Source: Limonium bicolor (taxonomy: Eukaryota; Streptophyta; Magnoliopsida; Caryophyllales; Plumbaginaceae). Taken from it: 64,000 bases of DNA. The translations under genes were made by a program, and so were the position numbers. Positions within the stretch are counted from its first letter, which is position 1. Each line of letters begins with the position of its first letter. The notes beneath the pieces were generated by a model that was not told the origin of the DNA, ran no database searches, and saw only the letters and a list, made by a program, of their open reading frames with translations. Of this stretch, positions 23,894 through 33,419 are shown piece by piece. The stretch spans positions 300,152,167 through 300,216,166 of the forward strand of contig CM041779.1 in assembly GCA_023374045.1 (NCBI GenBank). Direction: 5' to 3'.

Positions 23894-25822
23894 ATGTGGA
23901 AGGAAAAGTGGAGAAACAAAGTCCGACCAGAATACAGTAGGAGATGGGCGCGACCAGGAGTACCCAGGAGCGAGTACGGATGGAAGGAAAAGGGGAGAAC
24001 ACCTCAAGGCAGAAATCCCAGTTACGCAAGGCAAGAAACATACAGAAGGAGGCATGAATACCATAACCTACAAGGACGGGATAAACCACGAACCACACGG
24101 GCAACCATTTTTATCGATAACATCGAAAAGGAGGTAAGTGAATATCAACTTGGAAGGATAGTGAGTCGATTTGCAAGATGGAATAGAATGTATATCAGTA
24201 GGAAAATGAGAAAACGAAACCAAGGTGTCTGCGCGTTTGTGGACGTAGCCAACGTTGAGGATGCGAGACAAGTAATAGAAGGGCTGAGAGGATGGTCTAT
24301 CAATGGAAGGAAATTATGGGCCCGTATGGAATTTCAAGGCAGTAGGGATAGAAGCTACAAAAAGAGCAAAGATAGATATGAGTTCCACCAGCTCACCGAA
24401 CGTCCCATGACGACCTACAAGAACGAAGAGTACCGGGAAGGCCCCAAAAATTCAAGAAGTAATAAGCAGCACCCAAGGAGTAACAGACTCCGACCTAAGA
24501 AGCCTCATCGATGGAGTAGCAAAGGGAATAGTAGTGCAATATCCAGACTGTCAATCAACCTTAAAGCGGATGAAGAAATGAAATACTGCCTTAGGAAGTG
24601 TGTAGTAATCACAATCAATGAAGAAAAATCCCCCAAGGATGCCATGCTCTATCTTCAGAACCGGTGGCCAAATTTATCCGGCATTTTAGCGTTCTCCAGG
24701 AGGAAATTCTTAATGGCATACAACACAAGGCGAGAAGCGGAGGAAGTAATTAATCATGCGGCTGTGAAAGGTAAGGATCAGGAGGGTGTCTCCATCAGGT
24801 CGTGGGATAATGGAGATCAAGTTGAAAAGAGGCGAGCGTGGATCCTTGTGAGAGGCATACCACTTCACGCTTGGAACAAGGAGAACGTGAGAAAAATAGC
24901 GCAAACAGTTGGAGATGTCATCAAAATTGAGGAGGAAGATGATGATGCAGTGATAGAGAATGTCGAGATTCGGTTACAGGTAGAGACTTCGACATTGCAA
25001 ACAATTAACTGGAAATTAATGGTGAACGTGGAGGACCAACAATATCCAGTTAGTATAGTAGAAGTCCAATCTCAGACATTACATCTGCAAAAGGTGGAAC
25101 CAAGTGATAGCATTATTCAGCCAGTCATAGCTAAGGAAGACGATCAACCAAATATTCAACAGCATAACAGGAGCCCACGTGCTAACAATGGTGTACTCCA
25201 TGATGCTAATACACGTGTTAAGGCATGGGATATAAAAGCTATGTTGGAAGCACAAGATAGCTCAGACAGCCGGATAGAGCAGTCACCGAGAACAGCAAAA
25301 GCATTATTAAATCATATAAACGGCAGTATGTCAGGTGTAAATGACCAAGCCACTGAGGAAAAAATGGCGCAAGCTCAGACCATTACACATAATCAGGGTG
25401 TGATGCGCAATGGGATAGTAGTGGAAGATGGTATGGATACCATGACAATAAATATTAAAAATCAAGAAGAAGAGGGGTCCTCTGAGAGTTGGATTAATAA
25501 TGATATCATTATTAAAAAACAGGGTGTGGTGCGCAAGGAAACATTAGTGGAAGATGGTATGGATACCATGGGAAGGAATATAAAAAACAAAGAAGATGTG
25601 CGTAAGATTATAGTATTGGAAGATGGAATAGAAAGCATGGGAAGGAATATAAAAACCCAAGAAGTGGAGGATTCCCCTGAGAGATGGAATAATAATGATA
25701 TTAAAATGGATCCCCATAATGAAGGAGAGATAATAACAAGCATGCTGTTTGCTGAAGGAGTAACCGATGAAGTTTCTGCAGTTCCGGAAACTATAGAAGA
25801 AATACAGGCTAGAGATCGATAA
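23894..25822 (+). CDS. LINE ORF1 protein with RRM domain
   Basis: 642 residues in one open frame. L1 ORF1 proteins bind element RNA and form the ribonucleoprotein that carries out retrotransposition in cis. The basic N-terminus (residues 1-68) is rich in Arg/Lys. An RRM spans about 70-147, with RNP2-like TIFIDNI (71-77) and RNP1-like NQGVCAFVDV (109-118). A DUF4283-like region follows at about 225-350 (CLRKCVVITI, RRAWILVRGIPLHAWN). The C-terminal part is acidic and built from imperfect ~35-residue repeats of VEDGMDTMGRNIKN type at about 495-610. No CCHC knuckle is seen. The start codon follows an in-frame AT-poor 5' UTR; the N-terminal boundary is the first Met of the open frame. It is the only essentially intact coding frame in the window. 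Confidence 0.85.
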   Translation: MWKEKWRNKVRPEYSRRWARPGVPRSEYGWKEKGRTPQGRNPSYARQETYRRRHEYHNLQGRDKPRTTRATIFIDNIEKEVSEYQLGRIVSRFARWNRMYISRKMRKRNQGVCAFVDVANVEDARQVIEGLRGWSINGRKLWARMEFQGSRDRSYKKSKDRYEFHQLTERPMTTYKNEEYREGPKNSRSNKQHPRSNRLRPKKPHRWSSKGNSSAISRLSINLKADEEMKYCLRKCVVITINEEKSPKDAMLYLQNRWPNLSGILAFSRRKFLMAYNTRREAEEVINHAAVKGKDQEGVSIRSWDNGDQVEKRRAWILVRGIPLHAWNKENVRKIAQTVGDVIKIEEEDDDAVIENVEIRLQVETSTLQTINWKLMVNVEDQQYPVSIVEVQSQTLHLQKVEPSDSIIQPVIAKEDDQPNIQQHNRSPRANNGVLHDANTRVKAWDIKAMLEAQDSSDSRIEQSPRTAKALLNHINGSMSGVNDQATEEKMAQAQTITHNQGVMRNGIVVEDGMDTMTINIKNQEEEGSSESWINNDIIIKKQGVVRKETLVEDGMDTMGRNIKNKEDVRKIIVLEDGIESMGRNIKTQEVEDSPERWNNNDIKMDPHNEGEIITSMLFAEGVTDEVSAVPETIEEIQARDR

Positions 25823-26200
25823 GAGGGGGAAAAAAAGGATGGGAAAATCGTGACACTGGAGCAGCCGCTACATGCGCATCTAGCCAGCGATAAGAATACT
25901 CCCATGCAACACAGCCACAACCGCTTCACGTCGGATTCAGGAACCAGAGGAGAACAGCAGTCCCTGGGGAAAACGGTGGGATTAGCCTAGTCGTGGAACT
26001 ATGCCATGACACCCCACCCGAAGAAGAAAGCATCCAGGCAGCAAGAGATGAAACAGGTGCGATAATTAACATTGAAGCAGAAGCTGACCAATGTTTGACC
26101 CTATTACAGAAGCTAAGGTGCCACGTCCCAAACCCCTCTAGAACCAAGGAAAACCTTCAAAAGCAGTTGCAGCAGTTCACCAAAGAGTAAGGAAGCAGAA
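25823..26200 (+). other. Spacer between LINE ORF1 and ORF2
   Basis: About 380 bp. A 65-codon frame at 25993-26190 (ending LQQFTKE) reads to just before the ORF2 start and could be a detached ORF1 C-terminus, but no domain is recognisable. Confidence 0.4.
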
Positions 26201-26755
26201 ATGGTGATCATGGGACTCCTGAACATAAGAGGTCTGGGCCCAAGAAGAAAGGAAAGTCAAGTAAGAGAGGAAGTCCGGAACAGGAAAATATCACTACTAG
26301 GCCTAGTTGAGACCCAGCAAGGTGACCCGACGGGTTATAAAATATTCAAACTATGGGGTAAAAAACGTGCTAACCTGTCGTGGGATGAAGTAAAACCACA
26401 AGGAAGATCTGGAGGTATCTTAACATTATGGGATGAGGAAGAGCTTGAGGTCTTGAAAGTGGAGAAGGGTACGAGATGATTATGTTGGAGATTAGAGACT
26501 TAATAATGGGATACACATATGCAGTACTGATAGTCTATGCATCTTGTGAAGCCAGTGAAAGGAAGAGTATGTTTGATGAAATTGTACTAGCCAGGACAAG
26601 GTGGCAGCAACCAATACTAGTAATGGGTGACTTTAACGAGGTACTTACACCGGCAGAGAGAAGACCCGCCAGCTCCACAAGGTGCACGAAAGGTATGAAG
26701 GAATTCAAAGAATGGATTAACGAAATGGAAATAATAGAAATCCAGCTGATGGATG
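26201..26755 (+). pseudogene. LINE ORF2, 5' part: apurinic-type endonuclease domain
   Basis: ORF2 begins MVIMGLLNIRGLGPRRKE, the usual N-terminus of plant L1 exonuclease-endonuclease-phosphatase domains. VETQ (near residue 36) supplies the catalytic Glu. A 1-nt loss near 26475 shifts the frame (GTR stop, resuming at IMLEIRDLIMGYTYA). GDFNEVLTPAERR (near 26626-26665) is the Asp/Asn catalytic motif. The CACTA transposon enters after IQLMD at 26755. Reading across from 52513 gives IQLMDAEFTWKRGTSFSKLD in frame, so the remainder of the domain is at 52513 onward. Confidence 0.88.
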
Positions 26756-26768
26756 CACTGGTGGAACG
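26756..26768 (+). repeat. Left terminal inverted repeat of the CACTA element
   Basis: CACTGGTGGAACG, exact inverse of 52500-52512; pairing extends about 30 bp with five mismatches. Preceded by ATG (26753-26755), duplicated at 52513-52515. Confidence 0.95.
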
Positions 26769-26909
26769 CGAGCTTTTAATTACGGTCCAAAACCGTGTTA
26801 CATTACGGTTCTGGACCGTAATCTACGCGGGCGTCAATAAAGATGGCGACGTCTTTAATTACGGTTTTAAACCGTAATTAATGGCCCTTTTCCGGCCCGC
26901 GTGTCATTG

Positions 26910-27013
26910 ACTTTACATTACGGTTATTTGTAAAACCGTGATCTAAAGTCCTTTGGCGCGCGCGAACCAAAGGACTTTAGATCACGGTTTTACAAATAAC
27001 CGTAATGTAAAGT
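26910..27013. repeat. Perfect 47-bp-arm palindrome, CACTA subterminal region
   Basis: Arms 26910-26956 and 26967-27013 are exact inverse copies around the 10-nt CGCGCGCGAA spacer. Each arm holds TTACGGTT-type motifs. CACTA subterminal repeats are binding sites for the element's TNPA-like protein; the perfect palindrome is unusual in length. Confidence 0.9.
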
Positions 27014-27015
27014 CG

Positions 27016-27122
27016 ACACTTTAGATTACGGTTCTAACAATAACCGTAATCTAAAGTGTTTTGGCGCGCGCGCCCAAAGGACTTTAGATTACGGTTATTG
27101 TTAGAACCGTAATCTAAAGTGT
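27016..27122. repeat. Second 49-bp-arm palindrome, CACTA subterminal region
   Basis: Arms 27016-27064 and 27074-27122 pair with two mismatches around a GC-rich CGCGCGCGC spacer. Each arm itself contains an inverted pair of TTAGATTACGGTT / AACCGTAATCTAA. It is directly adjacent to the first palindrome. Confidence 0.9.
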
Positions 27123-27611
27123 AATTTTTTTTTATTATTTTATTTTTTTTACAAATCTACACAATTGCAACAGAGACAGAATTGTAACAGATAAGCAACA
27201 GAGGGCAGAAACTGCACAATTGAACCACCTGAATCAAATACCAACAACACAAATTCATTCTAATAAAGCACCAGATCGAAAATCTGTAACATATTCAATC
27301 TGTTACACAATTGCAACAGAGATAACATCTAATAAAGCACCAGATCGAAAATCTGTAACATATTCAATCTGTTACACAATTGCAACAGAGATAACAATTG
27401 CAAATTCATTTCTGCGCACAATTGCAACAGAAATATTCAATACAACAGCTAGAATCTGTTACAGCAGCAGCTAGCATAATTCATTACAAACAGAATCAGA
27501 GCAACTAACAAAAAATATAATCTGTTACACAATATAATCTGTTGCAGCAGCAACTAACAGAATCAGAGCAGCAACTAAAAAAAATATATGTTACAGCAGC
27601 AGCTAGCTAGT
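27123..27611 (-). other. CACTA 3' region with CTGTTACA / TGCAACAG repeats
   Basis: Non-coding stretch between the accessory gene's stop codon and the palindromes. CTGTTACACAATTG and GCAACAGA words recur. A ~68-bp unit starting at AAAGCACCAGATCG is tandemly duplicated at about 27265-27400. Probably 3' UTR plus subterminal repeats. Confidence 0.55.
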
Positions 27612-30600
27612 CTACCACTCCATTCTCATAAACATGGCTGCCATGCTCTCTCTGACATGCAACAAGTCGGCAGGAGCATAAGTCTTGAATCTGGCATAAT
27701 GCTCTTTAATCTGCAACAAGAAAAGGAATGGAACACATAATGAGATTAAGATAAAGACACAAAAAATCTGCCGAAAGAATTAAATACAAGACAGCGTTCG
27801 TATTACCTTGTCAATATCATTCTTAAAACTTGGGAAGTACCCGCAGAACTCGTACATATACCGCATCACGTAGTACCCGCAACTCTTAGAATCCTTTTGG
27901 GTAGGGCACTAAATCACCAAAATTCACAAATGTAAAACAATTGTACAAAGATAATAGCAGCACGAATGAAATACATGAATTACCAAACCTTGATGTAATC
28001 GACGGTCAAATCACCAAACTCTCCCTGAGGGGTTTTTTTGTAACAACTGTTACATATATTAACAAAAGCGTTTAGCAAAATGAACAAGTACATTAATTTT
28101 GGTTCAAAAAACTTACAAACAATTAAATAGTAATAAAAACTTACTCTTTGATTAAGTCTTCAGTGTTGAATTCTTTCCACTGCCCTAGTGGATCTAGAAC
28201 AAGCAGAGTAGCGGTGGCAGCGCAGAATATAAACAAAGCCCAGTGGTGGCTACAATGTCAAATACAAAATGAAATGAGAAATGAAGGTAACAAAGTTAGC
28301 TAATTAGTATGTAATTTTATATTAGAACTCACGTTTGGTGATACGGCATTAGAATGAATAATTTATTCTGTTGTTCAACAACATTGAAGACATGAATCAT
28401 GTAGTTACAAAACCTCCCAGGGTCCCTAGTGACATTGTCGTACGATAAACGCTCCGGGCACACCGCAGTAACGCATGTCATGTCCTTCTCAACACATCTC
28501 TCAAGCAGACATCTATTATATCACATGTACTATAAAAAGTTAGCCAATGCAACTTCATAGATACTTATTCTATATGTTTTTACAGTATGAGGAAAGAACA
28601 CTTACTTTAGATAAGCTTGAATAATGTTAATGTTCAGATAATCTCCACACATCATCTCTCTGATGTCCTCAAAGTTGATTGCCGTCATCATATCTTCTTC
28701 GTAGTGAAACATCGACTTTGGAAGCGTCATCATGAAGTTGTTAGTTTGAGATGACTTCACCATGATCTTGTCGTAGAGATTCATCTGCTTGGCCCCCAAA
28801 ACATTAACAAGTTTTTGTGGCAGTGCGAGCTTATTTTTAGGCGCCTCAGAAGTCCTGGTGCGACCCCGGACGGGCGCTGGATTCTTACCTTTCGCACCCC
28901 GACTCACTGGATTCTTACCCTTCACACACAAACAATAAAGCATAAATGTAAAGATAATTACTAATTGATTATTATAGTAACATTAAACATTTATCTAGAA
29001 CATACCCTTCTGGCAGGATTCGTCGGCGCGCTGATCTCTTCTTCTCTGGGCCGGGATACGCGGCGAGGAACCTCAGGGATCTCAGGATTCGCCGGCGCGC
29101 TGGTCTCTTCTAGTCTGGGCCGGGTTACGCGGCGAGGAAGCTCAGGGATCTATAATAGATTAGATTAGACACTTAATGCTAAATAATGCATTTTATTAGA
29201 TACTAAATGGTTGTCAAACAGTCTTACCTCATCGGTGACAACAATATAACATGCTGGCCAGGGCAATATGTCTCCCTTCGCTTCGATCAGCGTGCATTTG
29301 TTGTCAATCGCCATCGGAAGGTATGCATGCTCAAATCCATCAACTATCAGGTCCAAGGTCACACGCGCGTAGAATGGGGGTAGACGTACGAAACTGATGA
29401 GCGTGAGTGGACCTGATGGCAACACCGTCCCGTAGGCCGCATCTACAGGGTGCCCGTCTAATGGTATTTGGAGACGACATTTTTTTTGCTCCTTTAATAA
29501 ACAGAGATAATACGTGAAATAAATAAGTGAGTCCAATCTAATACTATTTAAATAACTTTATTTTAGAAGAAAAATAGTTAAACAAAGTTAACCTGGATGT
29601 TGGCAAACGGGTACGGGTCAGCGGCCGGAGCACAACTAGACGAGGAAGACATTCGAGGAGGATCTAGCTGCTGCTGCTGAGTAGTCGCATGTGCAATCGC
29701 ATTCAACGCTTCCTGCAGCCTCTCCTCGATAGCCCGGCGCTCAGCAGCATGTTTCTCGTCATTAGCTTGGCGCTCAGCAGCGAACTTACGCTCTACCATC
29801 GCCTCGACTTCAGCAGCACTCATCTGACCCTTCCTAGCAGATGGCGGGAATACGTTCTTCTGACGTACTTCTCCCCCAAATCCTCTAACACGCCCCGGGT
29901 GATCCTTCTTCCCAAGCATTTGATTCAGCGCGTCGTCTTGAGAAGGAGGAGCGTGTAAGTCCACTTCCTCTCTGTGCCGCATCGTACTGTCCAATTTTCA
30001 AAGAAGTTAATGACGAGATTTAAGATCAACAAACACTTGAGTATATAAGTAAATTATTCAACAGCTACTTTCAAATACTTACAATTTGGTTTGCCAGTTG
30101 TTCCATCGCAGCATTAGGAAATATCCTCTGACCTTCGCTGGTCGTTTTCTGGCGTCCCAGTATGTACATCTGCACCCTCCTCGCCTCAGAGACATCCTCG
30201 ATCGGGCATTCACTTCCATCCTCGTTCCTCCGTGTCAGCAAACCAGCTTCTTTCCATCCCTCGAGGCTGCCCACATATCCCCTTCGTCCCATGGTGTGTG
30301 GGGGTAGAGATTAGCTTCACGGTTTTGTCGTGCTTGTTCTTGTACTTGCTGTTAAGAAAGTACAACAGGAAATTAATTAGAAAATCAGGGATAAAGCATT
30401 ATGAGCATTAATTAAGAAAAGAGTACACACAAACATACCCTGAACTCGGGGGTGGCGTGCCGCTCAACGAACTCCTTCCACTCCTCTTCAGTTATCATGC
30501 CATTGTATACAACATACGGCGGAGGCTCACGTGGGGGCACCCTGTTGATCCAATGCTCAACCAAGTAGTGGCGGAATGATTTAGCTTTGCCGGCCACCAA

Positions 30601-31038
30601 AGAAAGAACGGTCTTCTTCACTTCTTCTGGGATCTTGTACCGTTCTTGCACCTTCTTCCAGATGGTCTCCTTTACTTTTTCCGGGACTTGTTTCCATGTG
30701 TGGTTGATGCAGCAATGTGATCTGGCCAGAGTCCCTAGCATACTAGCGAACTCTGACCTGCTGCCCCCACCATACCTCCCATACTGGTCCCACAGAAGAC
30801 TAATCTGATCCGGTTTCTGCAGTTTCAACCCACGGGTCGGACCTCTACCTCTGGGTCTCTGAGTAGCACTCGTAGAAGGTGCACTCATGGAAGGGCCAAC
30901 AGCAGCAGCGGCAGATGTGGATGGGGCAACAGCAGCAGCGGCAGATGTAGATGGGACCGGTACCATTTGCTGCTCATTTTCCTCCTCCTCACGACAAAAT
31001 AAATCGAACTCTTCATCAGCCATGTCCTGATCAGCCAT
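27612..31038 (-). pseudogene. CACTA accessory gene: Transposase_24 / DUF8039-like / ULP1-type protease
   Basis: Multi-exon gene. First exon (31038 to ~30439): acidic, Ser/Ala-rich N-terminus, then the En/Spm Transposase_24 region (LLWDQYGRYGGGSRSEFASM, HTWKQVPEKVKETIWKKVQ, EEWKEFVERHATPEFR). Second exon (~30348-30083): HTMGRRGYVGSLEGWKE; a CACACACC run just before it puts this out of frame with NLYPHT, a probable 2-bp expansion. Then a coiled-coil-like charged exon (~29986-29590), an exon with VDAAYGTVLPSG resembling DUF8039, and a repeat-containing exon (PEIPEVPRRVSRPR twice, ~29155-28995). Protease exons carry HHWALFIFC with VLDPLGQW (28250-28145) and CPTQKDSKSCGYYVMRYMYE (~27910-27807), i.e. 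the His, Asp, Gln and Cys of C48/ULP1 peptidases. The last exon ends MRMEW at 27612. Exon borders are approximate. ULP1-like domains are known in plant CACTA and MULE transposons; their role is unproven. Confidence 0.8.
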
Positions 31039-31224
31039 GCCTGCAAGGATTGAAATACAATTTGAATTAAATTAAGCATTTCATAATGGTCATAAACAAG
31101 CAATAAATAAAAGAGTGTTAATTTCATATAAATTTTTATAGTAATAACTTACATACACCATTATCTCTCAACCCACATTCCCTCGTTATGGTCTGATCGT
31201 ATATACTCACGATGACCTGTGACC

Positions 31225-32562
31225 TCAGCCTCTTCCAATGAAATAGGAACAGTTGGAGGTTTCTTCTGCATCATACTCATCCTCATCAACCACACCATCC
31301 ACACCAACTATTCCTCTTCTCCCTTTAAGCACAACAGACCATCTAGGATTACAGGGATCAGTTACATAAAATATCTGCTTAACCTTCGTCCCAACAACGA
31401 ATGGCTCAACCGTGGGAGTAGCTCTAGACAGATCAACCAGTTTCATACCATGCTCCTCCTCACGGTAGCCATGATTGTTGTTAACCCAGTTACAGCGGAA
31501 AACACACATTTCGTAGCTGTTGTAGTCCAATACCCAGATGTCTTGTATAACACCGAAATATGATTGTTGTACCGAGACAGGACTATGACCCACGACACCG
31601 ATGTCATATAAGTTTTGATAAGCTTCAAGCTCTACACCACTGTTTTGATTCGTTGACTTCTGATCCTGACGTTCTGTGAAAAAGGTGAATCCGTTGACAT
31701 CGTACCCCTCATAAGAAATTACATCCAGATTTGGTCCAAATGCAACTACTTTAATCAGTTCAGGCACATTCGTGGACTGATCGGACAACACTCTCTCTTT
31801 GAACCATCGGACAAATGTCCTATTCTGCTCATTTTGTAGTCTAACGTCACTCATGTTTGGATATTGTGCTCTTAAAACACACAAGTGTTCATCAAAGTAT
31901 GGTTCAACATCTTCAAGATGACTTAGCACAACTAAATGAGCTTTGTTAAGAGTGTCTATGTCAATTCTTTTCAGTTTCCTTCCAACCGTGCCAACACCCT
32001 TCAATCTGCCCTCGTGTCTAGAACGTGGAAGTCCAATGGTATCGACACCTTCTAGGTAATTGGTGCAGAAGTCTACAACTTCCTCTGTGATAGTGCCCTC
32101 TATAATACTACCCTCTGGGTGACGACGGTTCTTCATTTTCTTCTTCAGGACACCCATGTACCTTTCGAACGGATACATGTAGCGAAGGTACAAAGGACCA
32201 CACATCAGAATCTCTCTTACAAGATGCACGAGGAGATGTATCATTATGTCGAAGAACGATGGAGGAAAATACATCTCCAGCTGGCACATTGTCACAATAA
32301 GATCCTTTTGTAATTTAGACAGAGTGTCCACATCAAGAACCTTAGACGAAATGGATTTGAGGAAGACACTGACGTTTGTGATTGTGTGTCTGACAGCATC
32401 CGGCAAGATCCCACGTAGTGCAATTGGCAAAAATTCTTGAAGTAGGACATGATAATCGTGAGATTTCATTCCTACTAATTTGAAATCTGTCATGGACACT
32501 AGGTTTCTTATGTTTGAGGAGTAACCTGATGGTACCTTGATGTTGTAAAGGGTACTGCATAG
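31225..32562 (-). pseudogene. TNP2 transposase, C-terminal part (split by element B)
   Basis: Continues the transposase from 48609 after the insertion of B. NIKVPSGYSSNIRNLVSM and GMKSHDYHVLLQEFLPIAL mark the DUF4218 region. FPPSFFDIMIHLLVHL and GPLYLRYMYPFERYMG follow, and SYFGVIQDIWVLDYNSYEM marks the DUF4216 region near the C-terminus. The frame runs to a stop at 31225. The join with the upstream part needs one extra base near 48628, so the gene was also frameshifted, before or after B arrived. Confidence 0.88.
32558..32562. repeat. Left target-site duplication of element B (CATAG)
   Basis: CATAG immediately before the LTR start TGTAGACACC; repeated at 48609-48613. Confidence 0.95.
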
Positions 32563-33174
32563 TGTAGACACCAAAAATTCTCACCCATAAAGCAAATTCC
32601 GAGTAACAAATAAAATAAGAGGGGTCGTCGCCTTTCTTTCTCAAAACGTATCAACGTGCATGCCAAAACGAAACCGTCATTTTACGATAAAATTCTTAAA
32701 TCATTTTCTCAAAGCATTTCAGAAATAAAAAACAACGGTTCCCAAAAATGAATTTCCAACAATCATCCGGTTTTAAACCCGTCCCTTTTGTCTATTTACT
32801 TATTTCACCATTTTCACTTTCTCTTTGCTTATTTTGTTTTTTTTTCCATTTTGTTTCATATTGTTCTTATTTTATGCTATTTTATTACTTGTATATTATA
32901 TCTTATTTTTCCATCACTCGTACATATCCAATCCGTATTCCACTATTTACGGTATTCACTTGTATTTTACTTCCATCCTACCAGTACTATTTCATTATTT
33001 CATGTACATATTTTTTTGTTTCACTTACTTCATACTTTATAGCGTCTCGTTTTTTAATATATAATTTCATGACTCTTAGGAAGTTTGGAGCAACAACGTT
33101 TTTTTTAGACGTCAGCCGATTTGAATTTCGGATTCTAGTTTTACTTCTCGTGTATACACACTGAATTGTTGACA

Positions 33175-33246
33175 TAGCTTAATTGGTTAGAATCTACACA
33201 AATGATGGCAAAGGTCTCAGGTTCGAGTCCAGATTTGGGCGTTTTT
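33175..33246 (+). promoter_or_regulatory. tRNA-like Pol III promoter module, 5' LTR of B
   Basis: A-box TAGCTTAATTGG (33175-33186), B-box GGTTCGAGTCC (33220-33230, an exact consensus match), and TTTTT at 33242-33246 just past a GGGC that would close an acceptor-like end. GGTTAGA after the A box and AAGGTC before the B box also resemble plant isoleucine tRNA. The acceptor stem does not pair well, so this is not a functional tRNA gene. Confidence 0.65.
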
Positions 33247-33412
33247 GGTGGGTTTTGTTTATTTTTCTTGCTTTGATTTCATTACAGTCCAACCAAACTG
33301 GGCTTTGAGACAGACCAAACGTGGCCAAACCCGCCCCATCATTATCAAATAAAGGCCCAGCTCTTTCTCACAAAAGTCTTGACCCGTTTCAAACCTCTCT
33401 ATTATAAAACAA

Positions 33413-33419
33413 CAGTAAT
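33413..33419 (+). promoter_or_regulatory. TATA box, 5' LTR of B
   Basis: TATAAAA within CTCTATTATAAAACAAC, about 240 bp downstream of the tRNA-like module. It is conserved in the 3' LTR and, in position, in A and C, supporting a Pol II start about 30 bp further on. Confidence 0.55.

Noticed and set aside
23828..24271. Minus-strand frames overlapping LINE ORF1
   Set aside because: Antisense shadows of the RRM-coding frame with no motif of their own.
32748..33164. 138-codon hydrophobic frame repeated in both LTRs of B (44182-44688)
   Set aside because: T-rich low-complexity sequence that is open in several frames at once; the length differs between LTRs through indels, as expected without selection.
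33168..33241. Functional isoleucine-type tRNA gene in the LTR of B
   Set aside because: The acceptor arm pairs poorly and the anticodon arm is not well formed; only the promoter boxes and part of the 3' half are tRNA-like.
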